DNA of 33,778 nucleotides, from positions 1-33,778 of the forward strand of contig NZ_JBFJVE010000008.1 in NCBI RefSeq assembly GCF_041624275.1, in the 5' to 3' direction. Within the stretch, counting starts at the first letter, position 1; every line of letters starts with the position of its first letter. Below are positions 15,403-22,796 of the stretch, one piece after another. This DNA comes from Shimia sp041624275 (GTDB lineage: Bacteria > Pseudomonadota > Alphaproteobacteria > Rhodobacterales > Rhodobacteraceae). The translations under genes were made by a program, and so were the position numbers. The notes under the pieces were generated by a model. It made no database searches. It was not told the origin of the DNA and saw only the letters and a program-made list of their open reading frames with translations.

Positions 15403-16941
15403 TCAGGCCGGCAGGTGGATGCGGAACTGCGCCCGGATCCTGCGGTCCAGCTCCGGATCGAAGCGTGCCGCCGAGGGGCGCGACAGGATCTCTTCCTTGC
15501 GGGCGCTGGCCTTTTCGGCGAGGTCGGGCTTGCCGGTCTCGGCCCATTCCTTGGGCGAGCTGCGGTCGCCGAGCGCCGGGTAGACATAGTCCGACTGCAT
15601 GCGCGCCAGGGTTTCGGGCGTGCCGAGGTAATGGCCCGGACCGCCAAGGCAGACCGCGCGCATCTGGTCGAGCGCCAGCGTCGCGTCGTCGACCTCGATG
15701 CCGCGCAGCACCCGCAGCGCCTGGCCGATGAGGTCGTCGCCGAGGATCAGCGATTCATGGCAGAAGCCGAGCAGCGAGGCATGCATGCCGGCGGCCTCGT
15801 AGACCATGTTGAGCCCCGAGAGGCCGGCCAGAAGGTTCGAACACATCTGTTCCCATCCGGCCTGCATGTCGGGCAGCTTGGCATCGGTCATCCCGGCCGC
15901 GGCGCCGCCCGGCAGGCCGTAGAAACGGTGCATCTGGGCGCAGCCGGCGGTCAGGAGCGCCTGTTCGCCCGAGCCGCCGGTCATGGCGCCGGTGCGCAGG
16001 TCGAGCCCGAAGGGCCAGGTGCCGAAGATCGCCGGGTGGCCGGGGCTGACGGCATTGACATAGACCAGGCCGGCGAGGCATTCGGCCACCGCCTGAACGA
16101 TGGCGCCGGCCACGGTCGAGGGCGCGGTGGCCCCGGCCATGCCGGCCGAGAGCAACAGCACCGGCATGCCGCCGGCGATGCAGTTCTCCATCACCTGGCA
16201 GCTTTCGGTGGCGAATTTCATCGGCGGCACCACGAAACAGTTCGAGTTGCTGACGAAGGGGCGCGCCCGCCAGGCCGCTTCGCCGCCGGCGATCAGGTGC
16301 AGCATCTTCAGCGCATCCGCGACATAGTCGGGGTCGGTGAACGAGGTGCCGACATGTTTGCTGGTGCCGGAACAGGCGGCGTAGATGGTGTTGAGGTCCA
16401 TCTCGCGGTTGTCGGCGATGTCGCGGCAGACCATCGGCCGCTGCAGGAAGTGGATATTGTCGAGCCGGTCGGTGATGCGCGCCGCATCATGCAGGTCCTG
16501 CACGGTGGAATCGCGGTAGTGGCGCCCCTGGACGTCGACCATGCTGACGGCGGCGCCGGCGGTGCCGAAATGCACCCTTGCCCCCGACAGCGAAAGATCG
16601 TTCTGCCCGTCGCGGCTGTAGAGGGTGATGTCGCGGCAGGCATTGGCCAGCGCGGTCTCGACCACGGCGCGGGGGAAGCGGATGCGGCCGTCATCGCCCA
16701 GGAGCGCGCCGGCGGCCCGCAGATGGGCCACCCCCGAGGGCGGCGCATCGGCAAGGCCGATGGTCGCCAGCGCCTCGAGTGCGGCCTGGTGGATGCGGCC
16801 CATCTGGGCCTCGCTCAGGGGTTTGAAGATGCCGCCCTCCATACCGGGGCGTATCGGGCGCATCTCGGCGCTGAGGGGTGCGCTGCGGGCTGCCCGGCGG
16901 GCAGTGCGGCCGCCGGAGCGGCGGGACGTGGTCTGGGTCAT
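15403..16941 (-). CDS. Trimethylamine methyltransferase (MttB) family protein, non-pyrrolysine type
   Basis: The 512-residue protein has an Arg-rich N-terminus and then the MttB TIM-barrel. Segments visible include FGTAGAAVSMVDVQGRHYRDST, SNSNCFVVPPMKFA, AGMAGATAPSTVAGAIVQAVAECLAGLVY, TGGSGEQALLTAG and GLSGLNMVYEAAGM. There is no in-frame amber codon, so it belongs to the large non-pyrrolysine group. Characterised members of that group demethylate glycine betaine and other quaternary amines onto a corrinoid protein. No corrinoid protein or corrinoid methyltransferase is adjacent. An aminotransferase lies upstream in the same direction. AGGA precedes the ATG. The substrate is unknown. Confidence 0.88.
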   Translation of the reverse strand: MTQTTSRRSGGRTARRAARSAPLSAEMRPIRPGMEGGIFKPLSEAQMGRIHQAALEALATIGLADAPPSGVAHLRAAGALLGDDGRIRFPRAVVETALANACRDITLYSRDGQNDLSLSGARVHFGTAGAAVSMVDVQGRHYRDSTVQDLHDAARITDRLDNIHFLQRPMVCRDIADNREMDLNTIYAACSGTSKHVGTSFTDPDYVADALKMLHLIAGGEAAWRARPFVSNSNCFVVPPMKFATESCQVMENCIAGGMPVLLLSAGMAGATAPSTVAGAIVQAVAECLAGLVYVNAVSPGHPAIFGTWPFGLDLRTGAMTGGSGEQALLTAGCAQMHRFYGLPGGAAAGMTDAKLPDMQAGWEQMCSNLLAGLSGLNMVYEAAGMHASLLGFCHESLILGDDLIGQALRVLRGIEVDDATLALDQMRAVCLGGPGHYLGTPETLARMQSDYVYPALGDRSSPKEWAETGKPDLAEKASARKEEILSRPSAARFDPELDRRIRAQFRIHLPA

Positions 16942-16982
16942 TTTTCGGGTCCTGTCAGTGGGTTTCGAGATCTGTGTCTAGG

Positions 16983-17078
16983 TCAGATGTCGAAGACAGG
17001 CCGGCCACGGGCGGCGCGGCCGCGCTCGGCGCCGATGGTGACCACCACCAGATGAATCTTGCTGCGGCTGCCCTGCAA
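16983..17078 (-). CDS. Candidate 31-residue small protein upstream of the methyltransferase
   Basis: A strong AGGAGG ribosome-binding site (17086-17091, minus strand) lies seven bases before a TTG codon. That codon opens a 31-codon ORF ending in GRPVFDI. About 26 of its 30 sense codons after the start end in G or C, matching real genes here. The same ribosome-binding site is only two bases from an ATG (17083) in another frame. That frame encodes 42 residues including three consecutive Trp codons and ends 13 bases before the methyltransferase ATG. I recognise neither product. Confidence 0.35.
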   Translation of the reverse strand: MQGSRSKIHLVVVTIGAERGRAARGRPVFDI

Positions 17079-17134
17079 ATCATGTCCTCCTGCCGCGCAA
17101 GCTTTGCCGACAGAATCGGGCACGTCTGAACCGA

Positions 17135-17155
17135 AAACGACCCGATGTCGTTTTT
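17135..17155. terminator. AAAACGAC/GTCGTTTT inverted repeat
   Basis: An eight-base stem with a five-base loop (CCGAT) lies about 20 bases beyond the aminotransferase stop codon. A U-rich end is present in both directions. It could terminate the aminotransferase transcript. Because the stem is AT-rich and symmetric, it could instead be an operator for the downstream methyltransferase. Confidence 0.5.
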
Positions 17156-17173
17156 GATCCTCGGGGATGGCCC

Positions 17174-18352
17174 TCAGCCGGTGCCGGCGAGGCCGGCGGC
17201 GAAGTCGCAGAGACACTTCAGCGCCGCCGCGAAACCCGCGTCCTCGATGGTCATCGCCACCCGCACATGGCCGGCGGCCGAGGGGCCGAAGCTTTCGCCG
17301 GGCATGACCGCGATCCGATGCGCGTCGAGCAGGCGGTTGGCGAAGGTCTCGCCGTCAAGCCCGGTGGCGCGGATGTCGAGCATCAGGTACATCGCGCCGC
17401 GGGAGGGGATCAGCGTCACCGCCTTCTGGGCGGCGATGATCCCGGTCGCCAGGTCACGGCGGCGGCGGAAGGGGGCGGCGATGCGCTGTTCCAGCTCCGG
17501 GCCCTGCGCGAGGGCGAATTCGGCGGCGTCCTGCACGAAGCCGGCGACGCCGTAGGTGGTATGCGTTGCAAGGGTGACGAGATGGGCGATCGCCGCTTCG
17601 GGGCCGCAGATCCAGCCGATGCGGCTGCCGGTCATGGCATGGCTTTTCGACATCGAGCCGACGACCAGCGTGCGCTCGGCCATGCCGGGCAGGGCGCGCG
17701 GGCTGAGATGGCGGCCCTCCCAGACCTGGGTGTCATAGACCTCGTCCGAGATCAGCCACAGGTCGCGGCGCCGGCAGACCTCGGCGATACCCTCGAGGGT
17801 CGGGCGGTCATAGACCGTGCCGGTGGGGTTGTTGGGGGTGTTGATCAGGAGCGAGGCGGCGCCCTCGGCGCGGGCGTCGATCTCTTCGGCGCGGGGCAGG
17901 AAGGCGTCCTCGGGGCGGGTCGGCACCGCCACCGGAATCGCGCCGGCGCCGCGGAGGGTGCCGGGATAGGTGGCGTAATGCGGGTCGAGGTACAGCGCCC
18001 GGTCGCCGGGGTTGCAGGCCGCCATATGGGCCGCGAACAGTGCCGCCTGCCCGCCGGGGGTGATGAGGATGTTCTCGGGGCCGGTGGCAACACCGCTCTG
18101 GGCCTCGATGCGCTCCGCCACCGCGCGGCGCAGCGAGGCGATGCCGGGCACCATGGCATAGCCGGTATGGCCGCCGCTGGCCGAGCGGTGCATGGCGTCG
18201 AGAATGCTCTGGTCGGTGCCGATGTCATGTTCACCGATGGTCAGTTCTGTCACCGCCACGCCCTCGGCGATCATCCGGCGCGAGCGATAGAAGACATCCC
18301 AGCCGTCCGAGCCGCCGCCGGTCAGATGGGTGATACGGTGTGAAAGCTGCAT
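17174..18352 (-). CDS. PLP-dependent aminotransferase (class I/II)
   Basis: The 392-residue fold-type I enzyme is complete. Landmarks are ITPGGQAALFA, INTPNNPTGTVYD, LISDEVYDTQVWEG and the Schiff-base Lys in GSMSKSHAMTGSRIGW; the last motif is typical of aspartate/aromatic-type aminotransferases. I chose ATG 18352 because AAAGGA lies six bases upstream. The frame continues further but without support. It sits upstream of the MttB-family gene with a 232-base gap, so a shared pathway is possible but unproven. The Lys and Asp cofactor residues are intact; the substrate is not inferable. Confidence 0.9.
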   Translation of the reverse strand: MQLSHRITHLTGGGSDGWDVFYRSRRMIAEGVAVTELTIGEHDIGTDQSILDAMHRSASGGHTGYAMVPGIASLRRAVAERIEAQSGVATGPENILITPGGQAALFAAHMAACNPGDRALYLDPHYATYPGTLRGAGAIPVAVPTRPEDAFLPRAEEIDARAEGAASLLINTPNNPTGTVYDRPTLEGIAEVCRRRDLWLISDEVYDTQVWEGRHLSPRALPGMAERTLVVGSMSKSHAMTGSRIGWICGPEAAIAHLVTLATHTTYGVAGFVQDAAEFALAQGPELEQRIAAPFRRRRDLATGIIAAQKAVTLIPSRGAMYLMLDIRATGLDGETFANRLLDAHRIAVMPGESFGPSAAGHVRVAMTIEDAGFAAALKCLCDFAAGLAGTG

Positions 18353-18567
18353 GACATGTCCTTTGGGGCGATTTTGCCCGAGAAAAAGCCAGACAATGCC
18401 GCCGCTGGTCAAATGCAATTCGGGCAGGCGTCAAAATTCCGAACCCGGTTCGGCGTAACCCGCCGCCGCAAGGGGCCCCAAGGGGGGCAAGTGCCGAATC
18501 CTGTCAGGGGCCGATGCCCCATGGCCGGGTGCTTGACCCGCATCCCGGGCCCGCCTATGGTCGCGCC
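18353..18567. other. Divergent promoter gap between aminotransferase and cysS leader
   Basis: The gap holds no gene. It includes a hairpin GGGGC-CGAT-GCCCC (18507-18520) and, at its right end, the promoter for the cysS leader. The segment GCCCGCC at 18549-18555 recurs at 18664-18670. Confidence 0.5.
18533..18561 (+). promoter_or_regulatory. Promoter for the cysS leader transcript
   Basis: TTGACC (18533-18538), a 17-base spacer and TATGGT (18556-18561) form a sigma-70-like promoter. The leader ORF's ATG (18568) starts seven bases after the -10 element, exactly where transcription would begin, which implies a leaderless first ORF. Confidence 0.6.
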
Positions 18568-18612
18568 ATGAACACCGCACGCATCATCATTACCTGCTGC
18601 ATTCCCTGCTGA
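18568..18612 (+). CDS. Cys-codon leader peptide MNTARIIITCCIPC upstream of cysS
   Basis: This 14-codon ORF ends with Cys-Cys-Ile-Pro-Cys and a TGA, 87 bases before the cysS start codon. Three of its last five residues are cysteine, an otherwise rare amino acid. The next gene charges tRNA-Cys. This is the arrangement of an attenuation or uORF-type sensor: when Cys-tRNA is scarce, a ribosome would stall at codons 10-11. No ribosome-binding site precedes the ATG; the predicted transcription start coincides with it. The downstream segment contains GGCGGGC and GCCCGCC that can pair, and a TTCTTC complementary to the cysS ribosome-binding site. Function is inferred from position and codon content only. 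Confidence 0.7.
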   Translation: MNTARIIITCCIPC

Positions 18613-18620
18613 GACAATCT

Positions 18621-18670
18621 GGCGGGCCGTTCTTCTATTCCAAACATGATCTGAAGTTGCTAAGCCCGCC
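18621..18670 (+). promoter_or_regulatory. Leader stem GGCGGGC/GCCCGCC between leader ORF and cysS
   Basis: GGCGGGC (18621-18627) starts eight bases after the leader stop codon and pairs with GCCCGCC (18664-18670). The loop contains TTCTTC (18630-18635), which can pair with the cysS ribosome-binding site GAGGA (18689-18693, one G-U pair). A ribosome resting at the leader stop would cover GGCGGGC; one stalled at the Cys codons would not. No T-run follows, so control of translation seems likelier than intrinsic termination. Confidence 0.45.
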
Positions 18671-18699
18671 GCGAGCGCATCTGCGCCTGAGGACGAGAC

Positions 18700-20118
18700 A
18701 TGACGACGATCAGACTGCACAATACGAAATCCCGCAAGAAAGAGGTCTTCGAGCCCATCGACGACAAGAATGTGCGGATGTATGTCTGTGGCCCCACGGT
18801 CTATGACCGGGCCCATATCGGCAATGCCCGCCCGGTGGTGGTCTTCGATGTGCTGAACCGGCTGCTGCGCCATGTCTACGGGCCAGAGCATGTGACCTAT
18901 GTGCGCAACTTCACCGACGTCGACGACAAGATCAACGCCCGCGCCGCCGAAAGCGGGCGGCCGATTGCCGAGATCACCGCCGAGACCACGCAGTGGTATC
19001 TCGACGACATGGCGGCGCTGGGGGCGCTGGAGCCCGCCATCAAAGATGATCCCGATCATCAAAAGGCAATGCCGCGCGCCACCGCCTATATCCCGCAGAT
19101 GATCGCGATGATCGAAACCCTGATCGCCGACGGGTTTGCCTATGCCAAGGACGGCCATGTGCTGTTCCGGGTGCGCGAATACAAGCACTATGGCGCGCTG
19201 TCGGGGCGGTCTGTGGATGACATGATCGCCGGGGCACGGGTCGAGGTCGCCCCCTACAAGGAAGACCCGATGGATTTCGTGCTGTGGAAACCGTCGAGCG
19301 CTGATCTGCCGGGCTGGGACAGCCCATGGGGGCGCGGGCGTCCGGGCTGGCATATCGAATGTTCGGCGATGTCCAAGGACCTCTTGGGCGAGAGCTTCGA
19401 TATCCACGGCGGCGGCAACGACCTGCAATTCCCGCATCATGAAAACGAGATCGCGCAAAGCTGCTGTGCCTCGGGGCATGCGGAAGATGGCAAAGGCTTT
19501 GCCAATGTCTGGCTGCACAACGAGATGCTGCAGGTCGAGGGCAAGAAGATGTCCAAGAGCCTGGGCAATTTCTTCACCGTCCGCGATCTGCTGGATGGCC
19601 ATGATGGCCAGCCTGCGGTGCCGGGCGAGGTGATCCGCTTCGTGTTCCTGTCGACCCATTACCGCAAGCCGATGGACTGGACCGCGAAGAAGGCGGAAGA
19701 GGCGGAGAAGACGCTGCGGCAATGGCGGCTGATCGCCGAGGGCGTCGCACCTGCCGCACAGGTGCCCGTGGCGGTGGTCGATGCCTTGGCGGATGATCTC
19801 AACACCGCCGGAGCCATCGCGGAACTGCACCGGTTGGCCGGGGCTGAAGATGCGGCGGGCCTGTTGGCTGGCGCGCGAATGCTGGGCCTTCTCACCGAGG
19901 CGATGGGCAGCTGGGCCACGGCCTGCGATTTGTCCGCCTATCAAACTCTACTCGCCACCGCCCGCACCAAAGCCATGCAAACCAAGGACTTCTCTGAGGT
20001 TGACCGGCTGAAATCCGCGCTGATCGCGGCCGGGGTCGAGGTGCGGATGAGCAAGGCGGGCGTGGAACTTCTGCCCGGCGCCGGCTTTGATGCCGCCAAG
20101 CTGGAGGGCCTGCTATGA
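18700..20118 (+). CDS. cysS: Cysteine--tRNA ligase
   Basis: The 472-residue class I synthetase attaches cysteine to tRNA-Cys. The HIGH-type motif is HIGN at residues 39-42 (GPTVYDRAHIGNAR), preceded by the zinc-ligand Cys30. GWHIECSAM and GGGNDLQFPHHENEIAQS carry the other zinc ligands, and KMSKS is at 283-287. The C-terminal helical region is of normal length. GAGGA is six bases before the ATG. The upstream Cys-rich leader ORF suggests expression responds to cysteine or Cys-tRNA supply. It is followed by cimA after a repeat-rich gap. Confidence 0.98.
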   Translation: MTTIRLHNTKSRKKEVFEPIDDKNVRMYVCGPTVYDRAHIGNARPVVVFDVLNRLLRHVYGPEHVTYVRNFTDVDDKINARAAESGRPIAEITAETTQWYLDDMAALGALEPAIKDDPDHQKAMPRATAYIPQMIAMIETLIADGFAYAKDGHVLFRVREYKHYGALSGRSVDDMIAGARVEVAPYKEDPMDFVLWKPSSADLPGWDSPWGRGRPGWHIECSAMSKDLLGESFDIHGGGNDLQFPHHENEIAQSCCASGHAEDGKGFANVWLHNEMLQVEGKKMSKSLGNFFTVRDLLDGHDGQPAVPGEVIRFVFLSTHYRKPMDWTAKKAEEAEKTLRQWRLIAEGVAPAAQVPVAVVDALADDLNTAGAIAELHRLAGAEDAAGLLAGARMLGLLTEAMGSWATACDLSAYQTLLATARTKAMQTKDFSEVDRLKSALIAAGVEVRMSKAGVELLPGAGFDAAKLEGLL

Positions 20119-20329
20119 TCCTGCTCGCAACACAGGTTTGCCCCCGGCACGTGGGGGGGCGCGTTTTCGCCCCCGCCCTGGGGGGCGGGTCGGGGGCGAA
20201 CCGGTCCGCAAGCGGCCCGGAAAGGCGACCTCAGACCTCTATGACACCCGTCTCGGACCCGATCCGGGATCTCCTGCCAACAAATGAATCGAGGCCCCGG
20301 ATCAGGTCCGGGGCGGGGAGGGCCCGCGC
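20119..20329 (+). other. Repeat-rich gap between cysS and cimA
   Basis: The gap contains GC-rich hairpins (GGGGGCG at 20155-20161 with CGCCCCC at 20168-20174, and alternative partners further on) and a REP-like doublet. An ORF of 72 codons (20115-20333) spans it. It has a GGAGGG ribosome-binding site and overlaps both cysS and cimA by ATGA, but its codon use (AGG, CGA, ACA) is not gene-like, so I do not list it as a gene. Confidence 0.5.
20247..20318. repeat. REP-like doublet in inverted orientation
   Basis: Unit 2 (20291-20318) contains GCCCCGGA-TCAGG-TCCGGGGC, a perfect eight-base stem. Unit 1 (20247-20274) is a related sequence in the opposite orientation, with core CCCGGATCGGGTCCG on the minus strand. 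Palindromes of the CCGGATCAAGTCCGG type are scattered through many alphaproteobacterial genomes. Unit 2 ends at the cimA ribosome-binding site. Confidence 0.65.
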
Positions 20330-21961
20330 ATGACCAAGGAACGTCTCTATCTTTACGACACCACGCTGCGCGACGGCCAGCAGACGCAAGGGGTGCAGTT
20401 CTCGACCCCGGAAAAGGCGCAGATCGCCGCGGTTCTGGACGCGCTTGGCGTCGATTACGTCGAGGGCGGCTGGCCCGGCGCCAACCCCACCGACAGCGAG
20501 TTCTTCGAGACCCGGCCGCAAATGGCCGCGACCTTCACCGCCTTCGGCATGACCAAGCGCGCCGGCATGTCGGCCGAGAACGACGACGTGCTGGCGGCGG
20601 TGATGAACGCCGGCACCCCCGCCGTCTGTCTGGTCGGCAAATCCCATGATTTCCACGTCGAGACCGCGCTTGGCATCACCCTGGCCGAAAACACCGAGAA
20701 CGTCGCCCGCTCGGTCGCCTATCTGGTGGCGCAGGGGCGCGAGGCGCTGTTTGACGCCGAGCATTTCTTTGACGGCTACAAGGCCAACCCGGCCTATGCG
20801 CTCGAGGTGGTCAAGGCCGCCCATGACGCGGGGGCGCGCTGGATCGTGCTGTGCGACACCAATGGCGGCGCCCTGCCGCGCGAGGTCTATGCCATCACCA
20901 AGGCGGTGATCGCGGCCGGCATTCCGGGCAGCCATCTGGGCATCCACACCCATAATGACACCGAACATGCGGTGGCCAATTCGCTGGCCGCCGTCGATGC
21001 CGGCGCGCGCCAGATCCAAGGCACCCTCAACGGTCTGGGCGAGCGCTGTGGCAATGCCAATCTGACCACGCTGATCCCGACGCTTTTGCTGAAGGAACCC
21101 TATGCCAGCGCCTATGAGATCGGTGTCACCCCCGAGGCCCTTGCCGGGCTGACCCGCGCCAGCCGGCTGCTGGATGACATCCTGAACCGGGTGCCGATGA
21201 AACAGGCGGCCTATGTCGGCGCCTCGGCCTTTGCCCACAAGGCGGGGCTGCATGCCAGCGCCATCCTCAAGGATCCGTCCACTTACGAACATATCGAACC
21301 GGGCGTGGTCGGCAACGAACGGGTGATCCCGATGTCGAACCAGGCCGGGCAGTCCAACCTGCGCAAACGCCTGACCGATGCCGGGCTGAGCGTCGAAAAG
21401 GGCAACCCGGCGCTGGGGCAGATCCTCAACCGGATCAAGGAGCGCGAGGCCGAGGGCTATAGCTATGACAGCGCCCAGGCCAGTTTCGAACTGCTGGCGC
21501 GGTCCGAACTGGGGCTGGCCAAGAGCTTTTTCGAGGTCGAACGCTACCGGGTGATCTCCGAGCGGCGCCGCAATGCCCGTGGCCATCTGGTGGTCGAGAG
21601 CGAGGCGGTGGTCACCGTGCAGCTGCCCAGCGGCACCAAGACCACCTCCTATTACAAGAACGAACATGCCAACGAGATGAGCGACGACGGGCCGGTGAAC
21701 GCGCTCTGGCAGGCGCTGAAACAGGATCTCGGCCCCTATCAGGACATCATCGACGGGGTGCGGCTGGTCGACTTCAAGGTGCGCATCACCAATGGCGGCA
21801 CCGAGGCGGTGACCCGGGTCATCATAGATTTCGAGGATGAAGGCGGGCGCCGCTGGGCCACGGTCGGGGTTTCGGCCAATATCGTCGATGCCTCTTTCGA
21901 GGCGCTGCTCGAGGCGCTGAACTGGAAGCTGTTGCGCGACGGCGCGGTGCGGGCCGGCTGA
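20330..21961 (+). CDS. cimA: (R)-citramalate synthase
   Basis: The 543-residue protein belongs to the DRE-TIM (HMGL-like) family. It condenses acetyl-CoA with pyruvate to give citramalate, the threonine-independent entry to isoleucine synthesis. The N-terminal barrel shows LYDTTLRDGQQTQGVQFS, the metal-ligand segment HTHNDTEHAVANSLAAVDAGA and GLGERCGNANL. AFAHKAGLHASAI follows, and the C-terminal regulatory LeuA-type domain is complete (VRITNGGTEAVTRV, SANIVDASFEALLEAL). The opening motif and length distinguish it from LeuA and homocitrate synthase. GGGGAGG lies eight bases before the ATG. Confidence 0.92.
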   Translation: MTKERLYLYDTTLRDGQQTQGVQFSTPEKAQIAAVLDALGVDYVEGGWPGANPTDSEFFETRPQMAATFTAFGMTKRAGMSAENDDVLAAVMNAGTPAVCLVGKSHDFHVETALGITLAENTENVARSVAYLVAQGREALFDAEHFFDGYKANPAYALEVVKAAHDAGARWIVLCDTNGGALPREVYAITKAVIAAGIPGSHLGIHTHNDTEHAVANSLAAVDAGARQIQGTLNGLGERCGNANLTTLIPTLLLKEPYASAYEIGVTPEALAGLTRASRLLDDILNRVPMKQAAYVGASAFAHKAGLHASAILKDPSTYEHIEPGVVGNERVIPMSNQAGQSNLRKRLTDAGLSVEKGNPALGQILNRIKEREAEGYSYDSAQASFELLARSELGLAKSFFEVERYRVISERRRNARGHLVVESEAVVTVQLPSGTKTTSYYKNEHANEMSDDGPVNALWQALKQDLGPYQDIIDGVRLVDFKVRITNGGTEAVTRVIIDFEDEGGRRWATVGVSANIVDASFEALLEALNWKLLRDGAVRAG

Positions 21962-21998
21962 GGCTGCGACCGGACAGGAAACGGGAAAGACGACACCG

Positions 21999-22775
21999 AT
22001 GACCACCGAGGACGACATAGCCGCCTGCGCCGGGCTGGTGCAGCGCGGCGACCCGGACCGCTTTCGCGCCACCATGGCGGCGCGCCCCGAGGCCCGCGAC
22101 ATCCTGTTTCCGCTCTATGCCTTCAACCTCGAGGTGGCCCGCGCGCCCTGGCTGACGCAAGAGACGATGATCGCCGAGATGCGCCTGCAATGGTGGCGCG
22201 ACGCGCTGGAAGAGATCGCCGCCGGCAAGGCGGTGCGCCGCCACGAGGTGGTGAGCCCGCTGGCCGAATTTCTCGACGCCGAGGCGGTGCGCAACCTCGA
22301 TCAGCTGGTCGCGGCGCGGCGCTGGGACATCTACAAGGATCCCTTCGAGGACGCGGCCCATTTCGCGCAGTATATCGACGCCACCTCCGGCAACCTGATC
22401 TGGGTCGCGGCGCGCGCCCTCGGCGAGGCCGAGGAAGGCGTGGTGCGCGATTTTGCCTATGGGGTCGGGGTCGCCAACTGGCTCTGTGCCATCCCCGACC
22501 TTGAATCGCGCCAGCGGGTGCCGCTGGTCGATGGCCGCCCCGAGGCGGTGGCGCTTCTGGCCGAGGCTGCCCTGCAACGGCTGCGCACCGCGCGCCGCAA
22601 CCGGGGCGCCCTGCGCGGCCCGGCGGGGCAGGCGCTGCTGGCGGGCTGGCAGGCCGAGGCGGTCTTGCAACAGGCGGCGGCCCGGCCCGAGCGGGTGGCC
22701 GATGCGGCCCTCGGGCAGGGCGCCCTGCGCCAGACCCTGTCGCTGACCTTCCGGGCCCTGACCGGCCGCTGGTAG
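21999..22775 (+). CDS. Squalene/phytoene synthase-like protein
   Basis: The 258-residue protein matches the all-helical squalene/phytoene synthase fold (LFPLYAFNLEVARAPWL, MRLQWWRDALEEIAAGK, YIDATSGNLIWVAARALG). The two Asp-rich magnesium-binding motifs of true synthases are missing: the first is replaced by NLEVARAPWL, and the second lacks the DxxxD arrangement. This resembles the NDUFAF6-like branch, a complex I assembly factor in mitochondria, so prenyl transfer is doubtful. It starts 37 bases after cimA and may be cotranscribed. An isoprenoid role is less likely than a structural or assembly role. Confidence 0.8.
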   Translation: MTTEDDIAACAGLVQRGDPDRFRATMAARPEARDILFPLYAFNLEVARAPWLTQETMIAEMRLQWWRDALEEIAAGKAVRRHEVVSPLAEFLDAEAVRNLDQLVAARRWDIYKDPFEDAAHFAQYIDATSGNLIWVAARALGEAEEGVVRDFAYGVGVANWLCAIPDLESRQRVPLVDGRPEAVALLAEAALQRLRTARRNRGALRGPAGQALLAGWQAEAVLQQAAARPERVADAALGQGALRQTLSLTFRALTGRW

Positions 22776-22796
22776 CGGCGGGTTACGGGCGGATCT

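Noticed and set aside
16983..17216. 77-codon minus-strand frame upstream of the methyltransferase
   Set aside because: The full length reads through the inverted repeat at 17135-17155 and has no start support. Only its last 31 codons have a ribosome-binding site and gene-like codons.
20231..22102. 623-codon open frame on the minus strand
   Set aside because: It is the shadow of cimA, with the same composition artefact.
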